From Archangium sp. (GTDB lineage: Bacteria > Myxococcota > Myxococcia > Myxococcales > Myxococcaceae), in assembly GCA_016793585.1 (NCBI GenBank), contig JAEUJR010000383.1, positions 1 through 9,123 of the forward strand: a DNA stretch of 9,123 nt, written 5' to 3'. Position 1 is the first letter of the stretch, and the number at the start of each line of letters is the position of its first letter. The translations under genes and the position numbers were made by a program. Below are positions 5,595-9,123 of the stretch, piece after piece. The notes beneath the pieces are model-generated. The model did not search any database and was not told where the DNA came from. It saw only the letters and a program-made list of their open reading frames with translations.

Positions 5595-6643
5595 CACCGG
5601 ACGATCGCCTCGGCTTCCTGCCCTGCCGTGCCTGCTTCGATCACGCCCACGTCCCACGCCTCGAGGCCGCGCGCCTTCAGCAACGCGAGCGCCCTCGCGA
5701 CGTCACCCGCCGCCACCACTGCGGTCATGCCCAGCCCCATGTTGAAGGTGCTGAACATCTCGTCGCGGTCGACGCTGCCGAGCTTCTGCAGCACGTCGAA
5801 GATGGCCGGCTTCTTCCACGCGTTGCCGTCGAGCACCGCGCGCGTTCCATCGGGCAGACACCGCGGCAGGTTGCCGGGAATGCCACTGCCCGTGATGTGC
5901 GCCATGCCCTTGACCGTCACCGCCTGGGCCAACGCGAGCATGTCTTTCACGTAGATCTTCGTCGGCGTGATCAGCGCGTCGCCCAGGTGCAGGCCGTCGA
6001 CCGAGTCGGTGAGCGCGAGCTTGTTGTCCGAGAGGATCTTCCGGGCCAGTGAGTACCCGTTCGAGTGCAGACCGCTCGAGGCGATGCCGATGACGCGATC
6101 GCCCGGTACGATCTTCGAGCCGTCGATGATCTGCGATCGCTCGACGATGCCGACACAGAAGCCCGCCAGCTCGTATTCCCCCGGCGTGTAGAAGCCCGGC
6201 AACTCGGCCGTCTCGCCACCCAGCAACGAACAGCCGGTCTGCTCACAGCCTGTCACGATGCCGGCGATCACCTTCTCGGCCTGGTTCACGTCGAGGCGCG
6301 AGGTGGCGAAGTAGTCGAGGAAGAAGAGCGGCTCGGCGCCGCAGGTGAGCACGTCGTTCACGCTCATCGCGACGAGATCGATGCCGACGGTGTCGTGTTT
6401 GCCGAGCGCGAAGGCGAGCTTCAGCTTCGTGCCGACCCCGTCGGTGCCGCTGACGAGCACGGGCTCTTTGTATTTGCCGGGAGGAATCGCGAAGAGCCCT
6501 CCGAACCCGCCGACGCCCGAGAGCAGCTCGGGCCGCTTCGTTCGTGCAGCGAGTGGCTTGATGCGTTCGACCAGCGCATCGCCTGCGACGATGTCGACTC
6601 CGGCGTCTTTGTACGAGGTGCCCACGCGCGGGCTTCTATCCAT
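5594..6643 (-). CDS. purM: Phosphoribosylformylglycinamidine cyclo-ligase (AIR synthetase)
   Basis: PurM closes the imidazole ring: FGAM plus ATP gives AIR, ADP and phosphate, the fifth step of IMP synthesis. The 349 residues show the family motifs in order: YKDAGVDI at the N-terminus, the Gly-rich VGGFGGLF, SGTDGVGTKLK (65-75), GGETAELPG (142-150), ASSGLHSNGYSL (189-200), ITGSGIPGNLPR (250-261) and FNMGLGM (300-306). The usual ITGGG is ITGSG here, a small change. The ATG at 6643 has no clear Shine-Dalgarno sequence. An in-frame GTG at 6625 would give MGTSYKDAG, very close to typical PurM starts, and has a purine-rich GATAGAAG just upstream, so the true start may be 6625 (343 residues). It is the first gene of the minus-strand operon and diverges from the cyclase gene. 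Confidence 0.96.
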   Translation of the reverse strand: MDRSPRVGTSYKDAGVDIVAGDALVERIKPLAARTKRPELLSGVGGFGGLFAIPPGKYKEPVLVSGTDGVGTKLKLAFALGKHDTVGIDLVAMSVNDVLTCGAEPLFFLDYFATSRLDVNQAEKVIAGIVTGCEQTGCSLLGGETAELPGFYTPGEYELAGFCVGIVERSQIIDGSKIVPGDRVIGIASSGLHSNGYSLARKILSDNKLALTDSVDGLHLGDALITPTKIYVKDMLALAQAVTVKGMAHITGSGIPGNLPRCLPDGTRAVLDGNAWKKPAIFDVLQKLGSVDRDEMFSTFNMGLGMTAVVAAGDVARALALLKARGLEAWDVGVIEAGTAGQEAEAIVR

Positions 6644-6687
6644 TTCTGCCCGGGGGAAACAGCAAGACGTCGGCTATCGTCCGCTGC
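6644..6687. promoter_or_regulatory. 44-base divergent promoter region between purM and the cyclase gene
   Basis: These bases must hold, or overlap, the start signals of both genes, unless promoters lie inside the coding regions. On the plus strand TATCGT (6675-6680, 4 of 6 matches to TATAAT) ends 7 bases before the cyclase ATG, so that mRNA would be leaderless. No Shine-Dalgarno sequence is visible for the cyclase gene. CCCGGG (6649-6654), GACGTC (6666-6671) and GACG-N8-CGTC (6666-6681) are small symmetries that could be protein sites but are within chance. I see no PurR-like operator or purine-riboswitch-like structure. Confidence 0.35.
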
Positions 6688-9003
6688 ATGACCTGGCTCG
6701 CTCGGCGACGGTACGAAGTGCTCGCCCTCGTCGTGGGTCTTCTCGCGGCGATCGTGCACCGCATGACGGTGGTGCCCAAGGTGGGCCTCGCCAACCTCGA
6801 CATCGGGCCGCTCGAGCGCGCCGTGCAGCTCGCCGAGGGGCGAATCACCGATCTCAAGTTCCGGTTTCGTGGCCCCGTCGCGCCCCACCCTGACGTGGTG
6901 GTGGTGGCCATCGACGAGAAGAGCGTTCAAGCGTGGGGCCTGTGGCCCTGGTCGCGACGGCACATGGCCGAGGCCTTCGAGCGCCTCGCCGAAGCGAACG
7001 TGAAGTCGGTGGGAATGGACGTGACGTTCACCGACGCCCGCGACGAAGGAGAGGCCACCGCGAAGGCCTCGCTGGCGAAGCTGGCCGCCGCGCCCACGCT
7101 GAGCCCCGAGCTCGAGGTGTGGAGACGGTCGCTCGAGGCCGCCTTGCAAGACACCGCCGACGGCGCGTTGGAAGCGGGTCTGCGTCACCTCGGCCCGAAG
7201 ATGGTGCAGGGCTTCATTCCCATCGAGAACTCCAGCAGCAGTGACTTCACGCCGGAGCAGCTCGCGCGCTTCAACACGCTCATCGAGCCGGTCGTCATTC
7301 GAGGGTTCAGCAGGGGGCAGGGCATCGAGGTGCAGCTGCCCATCGAGAAGCTCGAGCTGTGGACGGCCGAGACAGGGCAGATGCCGCTCGAGCGCTTCAT
7401 GGCGACAGGCACCCGGTACGGGCACTTCGCCATGGTGCCCGATCTCGATGGCACGATTCGGCGCATGGCGATCTGGGGAAAGCTGCGGGGCCCGAAAGGC
7501 CTGGTGCCGTCGATGGCGCTCGAGACCGCCGCCGTCGCGCTCGGCGGCACGTTGCGCCCCACCGTCGTCGAAGGGCAGGTCGTCGGCGCCGAGATCGTCG
7601 GGCCGTCACCGCGCAAGGTGCCCTTCGAGGAGCTCGCGCCGTTCACGCTCATCGACTACGTCGGGCCGGGCCGCACCTTCCCCACGTACTCCATCGCCGA
7701 CGTCGCCACGGGCAAGGTGGGCAAGCGCGAGCTCGAAGGCAAGGCGGTGCTCATCGGCGTCACCGTCGTCGGCAGCTCGGGCGATCAACGCGTCACGCCC
7801 TACAAAGAGCTCGAGCCCGGCGTCTTCACGCACGCGTCACTCGTCTCGAACGTGCTCGCCGATCGTTTCCTGGTACGGCCGTACGATGTCGTGCTGATCG
7901 AGATGGTGCTGGTGGTGCTGTTGGCGCTGCTCCTCGGGCTCGCGATTCCCCGCGTTCGGTTCGCGCTCAAGGGCGTGATCATCGCGGGCGTTACGATCGC
8001 GTGGGTCGCCGTCTCGTACGTCGCGTTCCTCGAGGGCGTGCAGGTCGCCGTCGCCGCGCCCGTCGCTGGCCTGCTCGTCACCTCGTTCGGGGTCGTCTTC
8101 CTCGGCTACCTCTCTGTCGATCGCGAGAAGCTCAAGATGAAGTCGACCTTCAGCCGCTACCTCGGCGAAGACGTCATCGAGATCGCCCTCGAGAACCCCG
8201 AGCGGCTCAACAAGGGTGAGAAGCGCGACATGACGGTGCTGTTCAGCGACATTCGCGGCTTCACCACGCTCTCGGAGCGCATGTCACCCGAGGCGCTCGC
8301 GAGCTTCATCAACGAGTACCTCTCTCCGATGACGGCCATCGTCTTCGTAGAGAAGGGCACCCTCGACAAGTACATCGGCGACGCGCTGATGGCGTTCTGG
8401 AACGCGCCGCTCGACGTGCCCGATCACGCGCTGCGGGCCTGCCGCGCCGCCGTGAAGATGCTCGAGAAGCTCGACGCGTTGAAGAAGACCTGGCGTGACC
8501 AGGGCCTGCCCGAGCTCGAGATCGGCGTGGGCGTGAACACCGGGCCGATGGTCGTGGGCAACATGGGTTCTGACGTGCGCGTCGACTACACCGTGCTCGG
8601 AGACGCGGTGAACCTCGGCAGCCGCCTCGAGGGCACCAACAAGGAATACGACACCCGCATCATCATCTCGGAGTTCACCTGGCAGCACGTGAAGAACGAC
8701 GTCGTCTGCCGCCGCCTCGGCGCCGTACGCGTGAAGGGCAAACGCCTGCCGGTCGCCATCTACGAGCTGCGCGGCATCGGAAGGCCCTCGGCCAGTGAAG
8801 GGCCAGTCATCGCGCTCTTCGAAGAGGCGCTCGCACTGTTCACCACCCGCAAGTTCGAGGAGGCCGGCGTGAAGTTTCGCGAGGTGCTGCAAGCGTGGCC
8901 CACCGACATGTCGACCCGCCGTTATCTCGCGCAGATCGAGACCTTCAAAGCCCAGCCGCCGCCCAACGACTGGGACGGTGTGGCCTCACTCACCACGAAG
9001 TAA
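6688..9003 (+). CDS. Membrane CHASE2-domain class III adenylyl cyclase with TPR-like tail
   Basis: The 771-residue protein starts with a hydrophobic signal anchor (10-24). An extracytoplasmic CHASE2 sensor domain (about 40-395) follows, with typical VVVVAIDEKSV, WPWSRRHMA and VLIGVTVVGSSGD segments. Three hydrophobic segments come next (about 400-420, 427-447 and 453-475). After a linker (476-512) comes a class III nucleotide cyclase domain (513-695). All key residues are seen: metal ligands D521 (FSDIRGFT) and D565 (YIGDALMAFWN), substrate-selecting K561 and T635 (VDYTVLGD), and N642 and R646 (NLGSRLEG). The K/T pair indicates ATP as substrate, giving cAMP. Residues 703-757 hold a TPR-like helix pair (FEEALALF, FEEAGVKFREVL) and end in a DWDGV tail that I recall from other bacterial CHASE2 cyclases. 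The CHASE2 ligand is unknown. The next gene seems to encode a cyclic-nucleotide-binding protein. Confidence 0.95.
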   Translation: MTWLARRRYEVLALVVGLLAAIVHRMTVVPKVGLANLDIGPLERAVQLAEGRITDLKFRFRGPVAPHPDVVVVAIDEKSVQAWGLWPWSRRHMAEAFERLAEANVKSVGMDVTFTDARDEGEATAKASLAKLAAAPTLSPELEVWRRSLEAALQDTADGALEAGLRHLGPKMVQGFIPIENSSSSDFTPEQLARFNTLIEPVVIRGFSRGQGIEVQLPIEKLELWTAETGQMPLERFMATGTRYGHFAMVPDLDGTIRRMAIWGKLRGPKGLVPSMALETAAVALGGTLRPTVVEGQVVGAEIVGPSPRKVPFEELAPFTLIDYVGPGRTFPTYSIADVATGKVGKRELEGKAVLIGVTVVGSSGDQRVTPYKELEPGVFTHASLVSNVLADRFLVRPYDVVLIEMVLVVLLALLLGLAIPRVRFALKGVIIAGVTIAWVAVSYVAFLEGVQVAVAAPVAGLLVTSFGVVFLGYLSVDREKLKMKSTFSRYLGEDVIEIALENPERLNKGEKRDMTVLFSDIRGFTTLSERMSPEALASFINEYLSPMTAIVFVEKGTLDKYIGDALMAFWNAPLDVPDHALRACRAAVKMLEKLDALKKTWRDQGLPELEIGVGVNTGPMVVGNMGSDVRVDYTVLGDAVNLGSRLEGTNKEYDTRIIISEFTWQHVKNDVVCRRLGAVRVKGKRLPVAIYELRGIGRPSASEGPVIALFEEALALFTTRKFEEAGVKFREVLQAWPTDMSTRRYLAQIETFKAQPPPNDWDGVASLTTK

Positions 9004-9010
9004 TGGAGCC

Positions 9011-9056
9011 GAGACTCCCGAAGAAATTGACCCTACGGGGTTTGTCGGCAAGTCTC
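9011..9056 (+). other. Nested imperfect hairpin between the cyclase and the next gene
   Basis: GAGACT (9011-9016) pairs with AGTCTC (9051-9056). Inside it CCGA (9018-9021) pairs with TCGG (9045-9048), AAA (9024-9026) with TTT (9041-9043), and CCC (9031-9033) with GGG (9037-9039) around a TAC loop. That gives 16 base pairs with small bulges. No T-run follows, so it is not a standard intrinsic terminator. It could attenuate, protect the mRNA end, or be chance. A TTGACC (9027-9032) resembles a -35 box, but no -10 lies at the right distance. Confidence 0.35.
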
Positions 9057-9067
9057 CCACCCGATTC

Positions 9068-9123
9068 ATGAGCGCCGAAGAAGCCCTCTTCCAGCGGTTC
9101 GGCAAGGAGATCCCCGTCGGCAC
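9068..9123 (+). CDS. Start of a putative cyclic-nucleotide-binding (Crp/Fnr-like) protein, cut by the window edge
   Basis: Only 19 residues are visible: MSAEEALFQRFGKEIPVGT. The pattern 'LFQRFGKE(F/I)P.GT' resembles the N-terminus of myxobacterial proteins that open with a cyclic-nucleotide-binding beta-roll, where it is usually followed by a 'lfreGe' strand. That is recall of a short motif, so the family call is tentative. It lies 64 bases after the cyclase in the same direction, which would make it a natural cAMP effector. No Shine-Dalgarno sequence is seen. The rest of the gene lies outside the window. Confidence 0.55.
   Translation, partial: MSAEEALFQRFGKEIPVG

Noticed and set aside
5595..5657. 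21-residue N-terminal extension of PurN
   Set aside because: It overlaps the end of purM. MRVGVLASGSGSN is the normal PurN start, and it places the triad at the E. coli numbering.
6421..7425. 334-residue minus-strand ORF opposite the cyclase and crossing into purM
   Set aside because: Its His/Arg/Leu-rich composition is typical of an antisense shadow of GC-rich coding DNA. Both genes it crosses are strongly supported.
8284..8892. 202-residue minus-strand ORF opposite the cyclase catalytic domain
   Set aside because: The opposite strand encodes every catalytic residue of a class III cyclase; this frame shows no motif.
9027..9032. TTGACC as a -35 box for the last gene
   Set aside because: At 16-18 bases downstream there is no TATAAT-like hexamer, so a promoter cannot be supported.
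1..9123. Search for tRNA or rRNA genes, CRISPR arrays, insertion sequences, riboswitches and T-run terminators
   Set aside because: None was seen by eye. Coding regions cover nearly the whole window, and the four gaps of 1-64 bases are described above.

Overview
The window is high-GC, almost gap-free bacterial DNA. The gene set points to a myxobacterium (Myxococcota): an MglA-type GTPase with the TVPG switch, a DUF4388 (PATAN) protein, a CHASE2 adenylyl cyclase with a TPR-like tail, and a cysteine-repeat lipoprotein. The genus cannot be named from sequence alone. I see no mobile element, tRNA, rRNA, CRISPR array or clear pseudogene.

Layout. (1) At the left edge, on the minus strand, an uncharacterised alkaline-phosphatase-superfamily metalloenzyme (56-985) is followed by the first codons of a lipoprotein-like gene that leaves the window (1-59). 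(2) On the plus strand, a DUF4388 protein (1010-2074) diverges from the metalloenzyme across only 24 bases. (3) A minus-strand operon runs leftward from 6643 to 2076: purM, purN, an FAD-dependent oxidoreductase related to phytoene desaturases, an MglA-like GTPase with a 150-residue C-terminal extension, and a small Cys-rich lipoprotein. Each of its four junctions is a 1-4 base stop/start overlap. Its last stop codon lies one base from the stop of the convergent DUF4388 gene. (4) On the plus strand, a CHASE2 adenylyl cyclase (6688-9003) diverges from purM across 44 bases. It is followed by the first 19 codons of what looks like a cyclic-nucleotide-binding (Crp/Fnr-like) protein.

How the genes may work together. 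purM and purN supply two steps of de novo IMP synthesis and sit at the head of the operon. The three downstream genes have no known link to purine synthesis. They could form a co-translated module: a polarity-type GTPase, a redox enzyme and a disulfide-rich envelope lipoprotein. On the right, the cyclase and the adjacent putative cyclic-nucleotide-binding protein look like a cAMP generator and effector pair. Starts on the plus strand lack Shine-Dalgarno sequences. Two of them have -10-like hexamers placed as expected for leaderless mRNAs. Two internal operon starts (3499 and 4986) have good Shine-Dalgarno sequences.
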